Assembly (NCBI GenBank): GCA_963757605.1
Contig: CAVWSF010000003.1
Span: forward strand, 1 to 64,000
Reading direction: 5' to 3'
DNA: 64,000 nt
Origin: JAICJC01 sp963757605
Lineage (GTDB): Bacteria > Actinomycetota > Thermoleophilia > Gaiellales > JAICJC01
In this document: in pieces, positions 44,531 to 54,091 of the stretch
How positions within the stretch are numbered: the stretch's first letter is position 1
How the letters are laid out: every line of letters begins with the position of its first letter
Notes under the pieces: generated by a model
What the model saw: the letters and a program-made list of their open reading frames with translations, nothing else
What the model was told of the DNA's origin: nothing
Database searches by the model: none
Program-made: the position numbers and the translations under genes

Positions 44531-45442
44531 TCAGTGGTCGGTCGCGAGCGAGGCGTTCATGGCATAGGCCGCCCGGGCGCCGCTGCCCGCGGCCACGGCC
44601 ACGGACTGCACCGGCGTCGCGGCGTCGCCGGCGACGTAGAGGCCCGGAACGCCGCTCTCACCGGTCGGGTCGACGGCGACGGTTCCGGTCTCGGTGAGCT
44701 CCGCGCCGAGGCTGACCGCGAGGTCGCTCGCCAGTGTGAGGTGCGGTTGGATGAACAGGGCATCCCGGGCCATCGGCGCGCTTCCCGCGAGCACCATCTG
44801 GAGCGCACCTTCTCGATCGGCCACGCGCTCGACGCGGTCCATCCGTACCTCGACGCCGGCGGTGCGCAGCATCTGCACCTCATCCGCGTCGAATCCGCCC
44901 GCCGACGCGCAGAACATGACCACGTCATCGCTGAGCGAGGTCAGAAGCACTGCCTGATGAACTGCCCTCGTGCCCGTTCCGTAAACGCCGAGCCGCTGAT
45001 CGTGCACCTCCCAGCCGTGGCAGTACGGGCAGTGGAAGACCCTGGTACCCCAGAGCCCGGCCACGCCCTCCAGCTCGGGCAGGCCGTAGCGCATCCCGTG
45101 TGCGAGCAGGAGGCGCCGGCCGGTGACGCGGCTGCCGTCGGCGAGCGCGAGCTCGAACGTCCCGCCCTCCACCAGGCGGGCCGAGCGGGCGGCCACCCCG
45201 CGGTGCTCCACGGCCGGGTACGGCCCGAGCTGCTCACGCCCGGCACGCCGGAGATCGAGGGGAGGCGTGCCGTCCTGGGCGAGGAAGCCGTGCACCCCCC
45301 GCGACACCGCATGTGCCGGGGCGTCGGTGTCCACGATCAGCGTCCGGCGGCGCATCCGCCCGAGCACGAGCGCGGCGCTCAGACCGGCCGGGCCGGCGCC
45401 GACGATCAGGGCGTCGTATGCGTGATCTGGTGTCGAGCTCAT
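44531..45442 (-). CDS. Thioredoxin-reductase-like FAD oxidoreductase
   Basis: 303 residues. FAD motif DALIVGAGPAGLSAALVLGR, redox pair in CPYCHGWE (about residues 138-141), NAD(P) domain with YGTGTRAVHQAVLLT, and the closing FAD motif GVPGLYVAGDAATPVQSVAV. Residue order and length match the bacterial TrxR-like group. The second nucleotide motif is degenerate, so it may be a stand-alone thiol oxidase/reductase without a thioredoxin partner. The ATG overlaps the upstream stop (ATGA). Confidence 0.85.
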   Translation of the reverse strand: MSSTPDHAYDALIVGAGPAGLSAALVLGRMRRRTLIVDTDAPAHAVSRGVHGFLAQDGTPPLDLRRAGREQLGPYPAVEHRGVAARSARLVEGGTFELALADGSRVTGRRLLLAHGMRYGLPELEGVAGLWGTRVFHCPYCHGWEVHDQRLGVYGTGTRAVHQAVLLTSLSDDVVMFCASAGGFDADEVQMLRTAGVEVRMDRVERVADREGALQMVLAGSAPMARDALFIQPHLTLASDLAVSLGAELTETGTVAVDPTGESGVPGLYVAGDAATPVQSVAVAAGSGARAAYAMNASLATDH

Positions 45443-46476
45443 GGCTGTCCTCCTACGCGTGCGCCCCACCTGACCACGATCCGCCCCTCCACCCCCGGCA
45501 GCGGCAGCCCCGCGGCCTCCGCCTCGATCGCGTCGCGCTCGGCGCGTGACACACGGCCCCAGGCCTCCACGGTCACGACCTCGTTCGCGCGCCGCCAGAC
45601 GCCGCGGACCTCGCCGCCGAGCAGGACCGCCCCGGGCCACACGCGCGGCGTCCACAGCTCGCCGCGGCGGGCGGCGTCCGGGACGAGGAGCTCGCGATCG
45701 GCGCCCTGGAGCAGGAAGAAGGCGTCGCCACTCGGCAGGAGCCGTGCCGGAGCGGCCGGCCCCGGCTCGGCGCGGAACGCCGGCTCGTCGCTCGTCAGGA
45801 TCCATCCCTCGCCCACCGGCGTCCGCACCGGCTCGAGCGACTCCCGCAGCACATCGAACGCCGCGGTGCCTGCCCGGCCCGAGACTCCCGCCCACTTGCT
45901 GAACGCCGCCGCCGTCGCCGGGCCGAAGACGTGCAGGTACCGGCGGGCCAGCTCGAGCTGAGCCTCGAACGGGTCGACGTCCGGCGCCGGCACCGTCCAG
46001 ACGACCGGCTGGCGAGCGCCGTCCCAGCGGATGAGGATCGTCCCGGTGGTCGTCCCGTACCGCAGCGAGTTGGCGTTCACGCCGAGGCCCGCGCCCGCAT
46101 CGCCGTAGCGCATCCGGGCGCCGCCGAGGTGGGCGTGAAGGCGCGTCGCCGCGCCGGTGGCCCTCTGCCGGCCCTTCGCGTCGTCCGGGAACCGGCCGAG
46201 CGAGAACACCGCCAGGTCGGGGGCGGCGACGACGTACGCTGAGTACCGCGGCCCCCAGAGCTGGACGAGCGACGGATCCTCCCAGCTCGCCGGCCCGGCC
46301 CCCTCGACGCGGGCATGGATCGACAGGAGCGCCGCCCGCGGCATGCTGTCCTGGAGCCCCGCCCACGCCGCCTGGCGCAGGGAGCGCGGCCCCCAGGGGA
46401 GCCGCTCGTCGAGCGCGCCGGCCCGCCTTCGGAAGGCGAGGATCTGCGCGCGGGTCAGAACGAGCGCCGACTCCAT
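45439..46476 (-). CDS. AlkZ-like winged-helix (HTH_42) protein
   Basis: 345 residues. LRQAAWAGLQDSMPRAALLS, AYVVAAPDLAVFSLGRFPDD, RYLHVFGPATAAAFSKWAGV, and a C-terminal GAVLLGGEVRGVWRRANEVV, VEAWGRVSRAERDAIEAEAA are characteristic of the HTH_42 family. The founding member AlkZ unhooks DNA interstrand crosslinks. The AlkZ catalytic QxQ motif is not obvious here, so glycosylase activity is uncertain. It overlaps the flavoprotein gene by four bases. Confidence 0.75.
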   Translation of the reverse strand: MESALVLTRAQILAFRRRAGALDERLPWGPRSLRQAAWAGLQDSMPRAALLSIHARVEGAGPASWEDPSLVQLWGPRYSAYVVAAPDLAVFSLGRFPDDAKGRQRATGAATRLHAHLGGARMRYGDAGAGLGVNANSLRYGTTTGTILIRWDGARQPVVWTVPAPDVDPFEAQLELARRYLHVFGPATAAAFSKWAGVSGRAGTAAFDVLRESLEPVRTPVGEGWILTSDEPAFRAEPGPAAPARLLPSGDAFFLLQGADRELLVPDAARRGELWTPRVWPGAVLLGGEVRGVWRRANEVVTVEAWGRVSRAERDAIEAEAAGLPLPGVEGRIVVRWGARVGGQP

Positions 46477-46523
46477 GCGCTGACCCTAGATGATCGCTTC
46501 AGCCGGCCGGCACCGCGCCGACG

Positions 46524-47705
46524 TCAGCGGAAGGGCACGGTCACCGGCCCGGGCACGCGCCGGTAGACGGCGAAGAAGTCCCGGTCGTCCGGCACCAGAT
46601 AGCGCCCCACCGGCTGCTGGTAGTTGGGCACGACCCGCACCGGACCCAGCCCGCCGCGGTGCGAGTAGGTGATGAGCGTCGGCCACTCCGGGTTGATGTC
46701 GAGCTCCATCGCCCGCACCGCGCCGGCCCGCTGCAGGATCCGCGCGAGCGTGGTCACCGTCTGGTAGTCCGCGGCGGCGTAGATGAGGTTGCCGTGGCGG
46801 TCGATCCCGGCCCCCGTCCGCCACACGCGGACCGCATTGCCGAGCGTGTACCCCCACTGCGAGCTGTCGTTCAGGGCCGGGTTCAGGCGGCCGTTGTCGA
46901 CGATCAGCGGCAGGCTCTGGCGGGCGAACGCGACATCGGGGCCGGCGACCGGGCCTCCGTCCCAACGCTTCACGTCGACGCGTCCGTCGCGGTAGGCGAC
47001 GAGGGTCGCCAGGCCCGCCTTGAGCGGCTCATACTCCCTGCCGCCGATCGACGAGCCGTTGCCGCCGTCGGCGAAGATGAAGCCGCCGTTGAACGTCGCG
47101 AAGAGGCGCCAGCGCTGGTCGTAGGGGACGGACATCGGCCCGCGGGACGGCGCGCGCGGCGGCTCGTACCGGCCGGGGTACCACGCGACCGACGCGCGCG
47201 TGTGGTCGAACCAGGCCACGTACGCCACGATGCGCGGATAGGCGACCTCGGTCCGGAAGGTCGTCACCATGACCGGCGGCCGCCCCTGCACGAGCGGCCC
47301 GGTCCCCTTCCACACGCCCTCGCCGGGGAGGGGGTGCGAGAAGACCGGCGCGATCCGCGGCGGGCGCGGGTCCGACCGGTGCCGCCGCGCCCTGACGACC
47401 GGGGCGGTACCCACGCCGACCGCCGGCAAGGCGCGAAGCTGGGGGCCTCCCGGGGCCGGCGCCTTCCAGCTGTAGTAGTAGTGCTCGACCTCGTCGACGA
47501 CCCAGTTGCCGTGGTGCGCCCGCAGCCACTCGACGCTGCGGGGCCAGAGGGGAAGGCTCGACGGCTGCATCATCGTCCTGGCGTAGGAGTAGGCCGCCGG
47601 CACCAACAGCACCAGGGCCGCCACCGCGACGACGCGGCGGGCCCGGCGCCGGCGGCGGCCGCGGACCACGCGGCCCGCCTCCCCGCCGGACCTGGTCGGT
47701 CGCAT
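46524..47705 (-). CDS. Membrane-anchored phosphodiester glycosidase-family protein (NAGPA-like)
   Basis: 393 residues. A basic N-terminus and one membrane anchor (RRVVAVAALVLLVPAAYSYA) are followed by a linker and the NAGPA domain: RWRLFATFNGGFIFADGGNG, DNGRLNPALNDSSQWGYTLG, RVWRTGAGIDRHGNLIYAAA and RAMELDINPEWPTLITYSHR. These match the phosphodiester glycosidase fold, best known for uncovering GlcNAc-phosphodiesters. It likely acts on extracellular glycan phosphates. ATG 47705. Confidence 0.82.
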   Translation of the reverse strand: MRPTRSGGEAGRVVRGRRRRRARRVVAVAALVLLVPAAYSYARTMMQPSSLPLWPRSVEWLRAHHGNWVVDEVEHYYYSWKAPAPGGPQLRALPAVGVGTAPVVRARRHRSDPRPPRIAPVFSHPLPGEGVWKGTGPLVQGRPPVMVTTFRTEVAYPRIVAYVAWFDHTRASVAWYPGRYEPPRAPSRGPMSVPYDQRWRLFATFNGGFIFADGGNGSSIGGREYEPLKAGLATLVAYRDGRVDVKRWDGGPVAGPDVAFARQSLPLIVDNGRLNPALNDSSQWGYTLGNAVRVWRTGAGIDRHGNLIYAAADYQTVTTLARILQRAGAVRAMELDINPEWPTLITYSHRGGLGPVRVVPNYQQPVGRYLVPDDRDFFAVYRRVPGPVTVPFR

Positions 47706-47757
47706 CGGCCCACGCTATGTACGGCTCGTGAGAAGGACGTGAGGCGACCCTGAGAAC

Positions 47758-48156
47758 CTACGCCGCGCCGTACTCCTCGTCGGTCACGTGCGCCCCCCAG
47801 TCGGCGTTTCGGCCCTCGTCGTCGACGTCGAGCATCGCGATGTGGGTCATGAAGCGATCCGGCGCGGCCCCATGCCAGTGCTCCTCGCCCGGCTCGAAGA
47901 ACACGCGGTCGCCCGGCCGGATCTCCTCCACCGGCCCGCCGCGGCGCTGAGCGCGCCCGACGCCCTCCACGACGAAGATCGTCTGGCCGTTCGGGTGCGT
48001 ATGCCAGGCCGTGCGCGCGCCGGGCGTGAAGCGGACGCTCGACGCGCTCAGCCGCGATGCGCCCGCCGGCGCGGCCAGCGTGTCGATGAAGACCGTGCCG
48101 GTGAACCAGTCCCCCGGCCCCGCCACGGTCGCCGTGCCGTTCCTGGTGAGCTGCAT
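47758..48156 (-). CDS. Cupin-domain protein (mandelonitrile-lyase/carboxymuconolactone-associated type)
   Basis: 132 residues. Cupin motif 1 SSVRFTPGARTAWHTHPNGQ with TIFVVEGVGRAQRRGG; motif 2 RPGDRVFFEPGEEHWHGAAP, then FMTHIAML. The set WHTHP, EGVG and EEHWHG is that of manganese-binding (R)-mandelonitrile-lyase-like cupins. GTIFIDT near the N-terminus (here GTVFIDTLAAP) fits. It starts 24 bases after the VOC gene and is probably read with it. Confidence 0.83.
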   Translation of the reverse strand: MQLTRNGTATVAGPGDWFTGTVFIDTLAAPAGASRLSASSVRFTPGARTAWHTHPNGQTIFVVEGVGRAQRRGGPVEEIRPGDRVFFEPGEEHWHGAAPDRFMTHIAMLDVDDEGRNADWGAHVTDEEYGAA

Positions 48157-48179
48157 GATCGATCCCTCCCGGTCGGCTC

Positions 48180-48752
48180 TCAGGCGGCGGGCGCGTCCCG
48201 CAGGAGCGCATCGAGGTCGAGGTCGCTGTCGGCGAACGCGATCCGCCCCTCGCCGTCGCGCGGCCATTCCTCCGGCGAGCGGTCCCACATCAGCTCGAGG
48301 TCGTTCCCGTCCGGGTCGTCCAGGTAGATGGCCTCGTGCGTGCCGTGGTCGGTCGCCTGCCGGATCGGCCAGTCGGCCTCGCGCAGCCGGCGCAGCGCAT
48401 CCGCCAGCGCCGGCCGCGACGGGTAGCGGATCGCGACGTGATGCAGGCCGGCCACGCCGTCGGGCTGCGGGCCGCCGCCGGCCGACTTCCACGTGTTGAA
48501 GCCGAGGTGGTGGTGGTAGCCGCCCGCCGACACGAACAGCATGTCGCCGGTCGTGCCCCACCCGGGGACGTCGCGCGCCTCCATGATCACGTCGAACCCG
48601 AGCACGTCGACGTAGAAGCCGCGCACGCGGTCGATGTCCGCCGTGCGCAGGTGGACGTGGCCGATCGTCACGCCGGGGTCGATCGGGCGGGAGCTCTGCG
48701 CCGCGGGCACCATCGTGCCCTGCAGGCCTGCGTGGGATGGAGTCGTGGTCAT
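48180..48752 (-). CDS. VOC-family dioxygenase-like protein
   Basis: 190 residues. Two beta-alpha-beta-beta-beta modules: VTIGHVHLRTADIDRVRGFY, GYHHHLGFNTWKSAGGG, LHHVAIRYPSRPALADALR, HGTHEAIYLDDPDGNDLELM. Likely metal ligands are the first-module histidine (IGHVHL), HHHLG and the glutamate in NDLELM. It resembles catechol 2,3-dioxygenase-like proteins; the ring substrate is unknown. ATG 48752. Confidence 0.85.
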   Translation of the reverse strand: MTTTPSHAGLQGTMVPAAQSSRPIDPGVTIGHVHLRTADIDRVRGFYVDVLGFDVIMEARDVPGWGTTGDMLFVSAGGYHHHLGFNTWKSAGGGPQPDGVAGLHHVAIRYPSRPALADALRRLREADWPIRQATDHGTHEAIYLDDPDGNDLELMWDRSPEEWPRDGEGRIAFADSDLDLDALLRDAPAA

Positions 48753-48894
48753 GGACGCACTGTAGGCGCGGTTGCGTCAGGACGGTCGAGGGATTTTCCC
48801 GATGCCATGCCGCTCCCTCCCCCATAGCCTGGGATCAGCGGACCTTGCAATCGACCTCTTCCCGACATAGCATGGGAGCTATGGAGCATATTCG

Positions 48895-51828
48895 ATGAAC
48901 GACGAACAGTCCCAGCAGAGGATCACCGGCCTCGAGCAGACCGTGCAGGCGCTCACCCAGCGGGTCTGGCGCTTGGAGCAGGCCGTCACCGAGCTCTCGG
49001 TCGACGCGCTTCGGGCAACGCCTCCCCGCCCTGCCCAGACCCCGGCCGCGCGTCCGGCGACGACTCCGGCGCCGACGGCGGTCGTGACCGTCCCGACGCC
49101 CGCTCCGGCCGCACCGTCGCTCCCGCCGCCTCCGCCGCCGCAGCCGCCCAAGCCGCCGTTCGACTGGGGCAAGCTCGCCGAGCAGCTCTTCGCCGCCCGC
49201 ACGCTGGCCTGGGCCGGCGGACTCGCCACCGTGCTCGGGATCGTGCTGCTCTTCGTGATGGCCGCGAGCCGCGGCTGGATCACACCCGGGATGCGCGTGG
49301 GCATCGGCACGGCCGTCTCGCTCGCCCTCCTCGGCGCCGCGATCGAGCTCGACCGGCGCTCGTGGCGCTCCGACGCGATCCTGGCCGCCGCCGGCGTCGG
49401 GATCGGCGGGCTCTACGCGAGCCTGTGGGCCGCCACGTCGCTCTATCACCTGGTCGCGTCCGCGGCCGCCGCGCCGCTCGCCGGGCTGATCGCCGCGATC
49501 GCCGTCGCCGCCGCACTGCGCATCCGCGAGGAGCCGCTCGCCGTCTTCGGCATGTCCGCCGCGATGCTCGCGCCGATCCTGGTGAGCAAGGACGTCACCA
49601 CGGGCGGCGTGCTCTTCGGCGCCGTCATGGTCGCCGCCGCGCTGCCGCTTCTCGTGCGCACCGGCTGGCGCTGGCTCGTGGCCTCGGTGTGGGCGATCGG
49701 CTTCGCCGAGACCTTGGCGCTGCTCGCGCTCTCGGCGGACCACATCGGCTTCGGCGGCCCGGTCGTCGCCGCCGCCGTCATGACCGCCCTTGTCGTGTGC
49801 CTGACGTTCCTGCTCGAGCTCGTGCCGCGCGAGCGCACCCGCCTGAGCGCGCTGGGCTCGCTGACCGCGGGCAGCGCCTTCACGATGACGCTTGGCGCCG
49901 CGGCCCTGTATGGCGGCTCGCGCGAGCTCGACGGCCACTCACTCGCCGGCATCGCGCTCGCAGGGATGACCGGCGTCTGGCTGCTCCTCGCCTTCGTGCC
50001 TGCCGCCGTGCGCCGCCCGCACGCCAACCTGGCCGATCTCCTCGCCGGCTTCGGCCTGACGAGCGCGGCGATCGCCACCGGCCTGCTCACCGGCGGCCCG
50101 GGGCTCGTCTGCGCCTGGACGGCCGAGTCGGCCATGCTCGTCGTCCTCGGCGAGCGGATCCGGCGCCGCAGCGCGACCCGCAGCCTGCGCGCGATCGTGT
50201 CGGCGACCGCCTACCTGCTGCTCGGGATCCTGGCGGCGATCGACGTGCTCCAGCCTCTGCCCGACACGCTCGCCCACGTCGGCGCCGGCTCGACCGGCGG
50301 CTCCGTGGCGCTCGTGGCGGTCGCCCTCGCCGGGATCGTGCTCTGCTTCGGCCTTCGCACGTTCGCGAAGCCCGAGCTGGCCGTCGCCTGGATCGTGCCC
50401 GCGCTGGCGCTCGGGTTCCTGCCGATCTGGGCGCTCGGCGCCGAGCCGGCCGTGATCGCCTACGCCGGCATGGCTGCGGCTCTCCTCGTCTACCGGCGCA
50501 CGCCGCTCCTGGTGCGCTGGCTGCCCGAATGGGTCGGGCTCGTGACGGCATCCGGCTGGTGGGTCACAGGCGCCGTCGTGGCGCTGTCCCTGACCGCGCC
50601 CGTCGACGAGCTGACCGAGGGCTGGAGCCGGGTCGGCGAGCGGCACGGCCTCCCGGGCCTGGCGGCGCTCATCGCATCGGCCTGCGTCTTCGCCTGGTCT
50701 GTGCGGCGGCCGGCGCGGCCGCTCTGCGAGCACGGCCTGCTCGTGCCCGTGGCGGCGCTGGTCTACGCCCTCGCCGAGGCGCTCACGGCGCCGCATGTGA
50801 TCTGGGCCTGGCTCGTCCTCTCCGGGCTCCTCGCGGCCGTCGTTCAGGTCGGCCCGATCCGGCGCCGCCTCACCCGTGAGGCGCTGCTCGTGGCAAGCGG
50901 CTCGGTGCTCGCCGCGGGCGTCGTCGCCGCCTGGAACTTCGACACCTCGCTGCAGGCGATCGTCGATCACGGCCGGACGGCGGGCTGGGAGAGCATCGCG
51001 CTCGCCACCGCCGCCGCGCTCCTCTTCGCGCTGGCGTTCCCCGAGCGCTCCACGCGGACCAACGCGCTCTGGCTCCCGTTCCTGCTCGCCGCCCAGCTCT
51101 CGGCGATGCTGCTGCCCGGCCAGTATCCGCTCGTGGCGGTGGCCGGTCTCGCAGCCCTCGCGAGTGCCGTCGCCCTGGCATGGCCGCCCGTGATCGCATC
51201 GCGGCTCGACCGCGAGGCGCTCGCCGCCATCGGCGCGGTCGGCGCCACGGCCGTCGCCGCCATCGTCCTCATCGTCTACGAGACGCCGCGCATGCTCTTC
51301 CAGACGTCGCACGCGCCGGCCGCCGGCCTGGCCTCCGCCGCAGCCGCGGCCGCCGCGCTCCTCGTGGCCGCGGCCGCGACCCGCCGCCTGCGCTGGGCCG
51401 CCGGCCGGGTCCGGGTGGCGGCGCTGCTGGTCTGCGCCGGTGGGGCCTTCTGCCTGTGGGCGCTCGCAGCGGCCATCCTCGGCGCCGAGCAGCTCTTCGC
51501 CGATGCCGGCATCGCGGCATCCGTGCACGACCACTTCCAGCAGGGGCACGTGCTGGTCTCGATCGGGTGGGTCATGGTCGGCCTGGCCCTGGTCATCGCG
51601 TCGCTCCGCGGCGACCGCCGCGGCCTTCGCGCCGCCGGGATCACGCTGCTCTTCGCGGCCCTGGGCAAGATCTTCCTGTACGACCTGGCCTTCCTGACCG
51701 CGATGGCCCGGGCGGTGTCGTTCATCGTCACCGGATCGGTGCTCCTCTTGGCGGCGCTCCTGCTCCAGCGGTTCGCACCGCAGGTGAAGGCCGCGCTCGG
51801 CGACGAGCCGCCGGAGGCGATCGCCTAG
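48895..51828 (+). CDS. DUF2339 giant membrane protein
   Basis: 977 residues. An N-terminal coiled coil (RITGLEQTVQALTQRVWRLE) is followed by a proline/alanine-rich linker and then more than twenty hydrophobic segments to the C-terminus. DWGKLAEQLFAARTLAWAGG at about residue 92 and ALGKIFLYDLAFLTAMARAV near the end are the DUF2339 signature. Function unknown in all bacteria I know of. ATG 48895 has GGAG eight bases upstream. Transcribed with the hydrolase at 51855. Confidence 0.88.
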   Translation: MNDEQSQQRITGLEQTVQALTQRVWRLEQAVTELSVDALRATPPRPAQTPAARPATTPAPTAVVTVPTPAPAAPSLPPPPPPQPPKPPFDWGKLAEQLFAARTLAWAGGLATVLGIVLLFVMAASRGWITPGMRVGIGTAVSLALLGAAIELDRRSWRSDAILAAAGVGIGGLYASLWAATSLYHLVASAAAAPLAGLIAAIAVAAALRIREEPLAVFGMSAAMLAPILVSKDVTTGGVLFGAVMVAAALPLLVRTGWRWLVASVWAIGFAETLALLALSADHIGFGGPVVAAAVMTALVVCLTFLLELVPRERTRLSALGSLTAGSAFTMTLGAAALYGGSRELDGHSLAGIALAGMTGVWLLLAFVPAAVRRPHANLADLLAGFGLTSAAIATGLLTGGPGLVCAWTAESAMLVVLGERIRRRSATRSLRAIVSATAYLLLGILAAIDVLQPLPDTLAHVGAGSTGGSVALVAVALAGIVLCFGLRTFAKPELAVAWIVPALALGFLPIWALGAEPAVIAYAGMAAALLVYRRTPLLVRWLPEWVGLVTASGWWVTGAVVALSLTAPVDELTEGWSRVGERHGLPGLAALIASACVFAWSVRRPARPLCEHGLLVPVAALVYALAEALTAPHVIWAWLVLSGLLAAVVQVGPIRRRLTREALLVASGSVLAAGVVAAWNFDTSLQAIVDHGRTAGWESIALATAAALLFALAFPERSTRTNALWLPFLLAAQLSAMLLPGQYPLVAVAGLAALASAVALAWPPVIASRLDREALAAIGAVGATAVAAIVLIVYETPRMLFQTSHAPAAGLASAAAAAAALLVAAAATRRLRWAAGRVRVAALLVCAGGAFCLWALAAAILGAEQLFADAGIAASVHDHFQQGHVLVSIGWVMVGLALVIASLRGDRRGLRAAGITLLFAALGKIFLYDLAFLTAMARAVSFIVTGSVLLLAALLLQRFAPQVKAALGDEPPEAIA

Positions 51829-51854
51829 ACCGCGTCCGGTAGGCTCGCCGGCCG

Positions 51855-52856
51855 ATGGCGCGGCTCGAAGACGAGATCGACTCGCTCGCGGAGCGCACCG
51901 GGTTCTCGGGCGTCGTGCACGTCGAGGCCGGCGGGCGGGCCGAGCTCGCGAAGGCCTACGGGATGGCCGACCGCGCACACGGGATCGCGAACACCGTGGA
52001 GACTCAGTTCGGGATCGCGAGCGGCGCGAAGGCCCTGACCGCGCTCGCGGTCGTCTCGCTCGTCGACGAGCGCGTGCTCGACCTCGCAACCACCGCCCGG
52101 TCGGTGCTGGGCACCGACCTGCCGCTCATCGCCGCCGACGTGACGGTCGAGCACCTGCTCGCGCACCGCTCCGGCATGGGCGACTACCTCGACGAGGAGT
52201 CGGAGGCGGCGATCACCGATTACGCGATGCCCGTGCCGGTGCACGCGCTCGCGACGACCGAGGACTTCCTGGCGGTGCTCGACGGCTTCCCGACCGCGTT
52301 TTCCGCCGGCGAGCGGTTCGCGTACTGCAACGGCGGCTTCGTCGTCCTCGCCCTCATCGCCGAGCGGGCGAGCGGGAGGCCCTTCCACGACCTCGTGAAG
52401 GAGCGCGTGCTCGATCCGGCCGGGATGGCAGACACCGCCTACCTGCGCTCTGACGAGCTCCCCGGCCGGGCGGCCGTCGGCTATCTGGCCGACGACGCGC
52501 CGCGCACGAACGTCCACCACCTGCCGGTGCGCGGGAACGGCGACGGCGGCGCCTACTCGACGGTCGCCGACATCGCCGCGCTGTGGCGGGCGTTTCTCGG
52601 CGGGCGGATCGTCCCGCCGCGCTGGGTGGCCGGGATGGTGCGGCCGCGCAGCGACGTGCCGGCCATCTCGCGCCGCTACGGCCTCGGGTTCTGGCTGCAC
52701 GAGTCGTCGGACATCGTGCTGCTCGACGGCTACGACGCCGGCGTCTCGTTCCAGAGTTCGCACGATCCCGGGACGGCCACGACGCTCACCGTCATCTCCA
52801 ACACGTCGGAGGGCGCGTGGGAGATGGCCGAGCTGCTCGCGAACGACGCGGGCTGA
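51855..52856 (+). CDS. Serine hydrolase, class C beta-lactamase fold
   Basis: 333 residues. Nucleophile motif SxxK in GIASGAKALTALAV (about residue 56), YxN in FAYCNGGFVV, and a third motif region near HESSDIVLLDGYDAG where the usual HxG/KTG is degenerate. No signal peptide, so cytoplasmic. Likely an esterase or peptidase rather than a beta-lactamase. ATG 51855, 26 bases after the DUF2339 stop. Confidence 0.85.
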   Translation: MARLEDEIDSLAERTGFSGVVHVEAGGRAELAKAYGMADRAHGIANTVETQFGIASGAKALTALAVVSLVDERVLDLATTARSVLGTDLPLIAADVTVEHLLAHRSGMGDYLDEESEAAITDYAMPVPVHALATTEDFLAVLDGFPTAFSAGERFAYCNGGFVVLALIAERASGRPFHDLVKERVLDPAGMADTAYLRSDELPGRAAVGYLADDAPRTNVHHLPVRGNGDGGAYSTVADIAALWRAFLGGRIVPPRWVAGMVRPRSDVPAISRRYGLGFWLHESSDIVLLDGYDAGVSFQSSHDPGTATTLTVISNTSEGAWEMAELLANDAG

Positions 52857-52867
52857 TCCGGCAGCGG

Positions 52868-53173
52868 TCAGGCGGGCATGGCGACGCCGTTGTCGACGAG
52901 CGCGCCGACCTCGACGAAGCGAACCTCGGGGCGGACGCCGTAGAGCCCGGTCACCCGCTCGGTCAGCTCCGGCGAGAAGAACTCGCGCGCGGCCGCCTCG
53001 GACTCCCAGACGTAGACGTTGGTCGCCTCGCCCGACTCCGGGTCGAACGTGAAGACCTTCGAGCGCAGGCCGGGCATCCCCTCGAAGGCGGGCGCCGCCT
53101 GCTCCGCAATTGCCATGACGGCTGACCGATCGAGACCTGCTTCCGAACGAAACGACACAATGACGCCGATCAT
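52868..53173 (-). CDS. Monooxygenase-like (ABM/YdhR fold) protein
   Basis: 101 residues. MIGVIVSFRSEAGLDRSAV, GMPGLRSKVFTFDPESGEAT, NVYVWESEAAAREFFSPELT and VRPEVRFVEVGALVD fit the dimeric alpha-beta-barrel fold of small monooxygenase-like proteins. No cofactor motif is expected in the family. ATG 53173; convergent with the hydrolase gene. Confidence 0.78.
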   Translation of the reverse strand: MIGVIVSFRSEAGLDRSAVMAIAEQAAPAFEGMPGLRSKVFTFDPESGEATNVYVWESEAAAREFFSPELTERVTGLYGVRPEVRFVEVGALVDNGVAMPA

Positions 53174-53277
53174 CGGTGTCTCCTCTCTCGCGTAGGCCAC
53201 GGCGAGGATACTCCCCGGGCAGACGACGGGGCCGCCCGCCCCCAAACGAGGACGAGCGGCCCCGGGTCGGTCGTGCG

Positions 53278-53976
53278 CTAGTTCGAGATCTTGATGTAGT
53301 CGATGTCGCCCGTGAAGTAGTCGCAGGTCGTGTGGATCTGGTCGCAGTTCAGCTTGCCTGCGATCGAGATCGGGCGGTTGTTCGAGATGTTGCCGGAGCT
53401 GCCCTTGGCCGTGTCGACGACCTTCCCGTCGATCGTCAGGGTGACGCCGGTTCCAGTGCGCGCGCACCGGGCCACGTGCCACTTGCCGTCGCTCAGCACG
53501 CCGGACACGACCTGCTTGCGCAGGAACTTGCCCGAGGAGTTCGTCCCCCGGTAGACGCAGGTCAGCTTGCCGTTCGGGTTCTCGAGCTTGAAGTACCCGC
53601 CCGACGAGCCGGCCTGGCCCTTCTGGACGATGTTGCCGAAGTGCTTCGTCGTGCGATAGCGAAGCGTGACGGTGTAGTTCCCCGAGCCCGGGTTGAGCGT
53701 GGAGCTATTGGCCTGGACGATGCGCTCGGGCTTCGCCGGCGGCTGGGTCGGGCTCGTGAACGGCCAGTGGTAGCCGGTCGCGCCGTTGAACTTGAAGCCG
53801 GTGACCACCGCCGAGCCGATGGTGCCGTTCACGTGGCCGCTCGAGTCCACCATGACGCTGGCGTTCGGGCCCTCGTTCATCTGCCAGTTCGCGAGCGTCG
53901 CGGCGGAAGCCGGCGCGGCGAACGCGACAACGGCCACGAGCGCGGCCGTCAATGACGATCCGAACCTCTTTCTCAT
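53278..53976 (-). CDS. Secreted LamG/concanavalin-like domain protein
   Basis: 232 residues. Signal peptide GSSLTAALVAVVAFAAPASA, cleaved before ATLANWQMNEG. The rest is one laminin-G-like jelly roll: MNEGPNASVMVDSSGHVNGT, NYTVTLRYRTTKHFGNIVQK, GYFKLENPNGKLTCVYRG, DGKWHVARCARTGTGVTLTI, VVDTAKGSSGNISNNRPISI. Cysteine pairs could form disulfides. ATG 53976 follows AAGGAGGGGGAACGAC. Probably binds glycans or a surface partner. Confidence 0.85.
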   Translation of the reverse strand: MRKRFGSSLTAALVAVVAFAAPASAATLANWQMNEGPNASVMVDSSGHVNGTIGSAVVTGFKFNGATGYHWPFTSPTQPPAKPERIVQANSSTLNPGSGNYTVTLRYRTTKHFGNIVQKGQAGSSGGYFKLENPNGKLTCVYRGTNSSGKFLRKQVVSGVLSDGKWHVARCARTGTGVTLTIDGKVVDTAKGSSGNISNNRPISIAGKLNCDQIHTTCDYFTGDIDYIKISN

Positions 53977-54091
53977 GTCGTTCCCCCTCCTTCTGGCTGT
54001 GCCGTCCTCACATTGCCCACAGGCGGTCGATGCGAACCCCGCAACGGCTCGCACGGCACGGGCGGCATGATAGCGGCGGGCCCTGCTGTCC

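Noticed and set aside
51855..52856. Antibiotic-resistance beta-lactamase
   Set aside because: No signal peptide, and the third catalytic motif is degenerate; more likely a cytoplasmic esterase.
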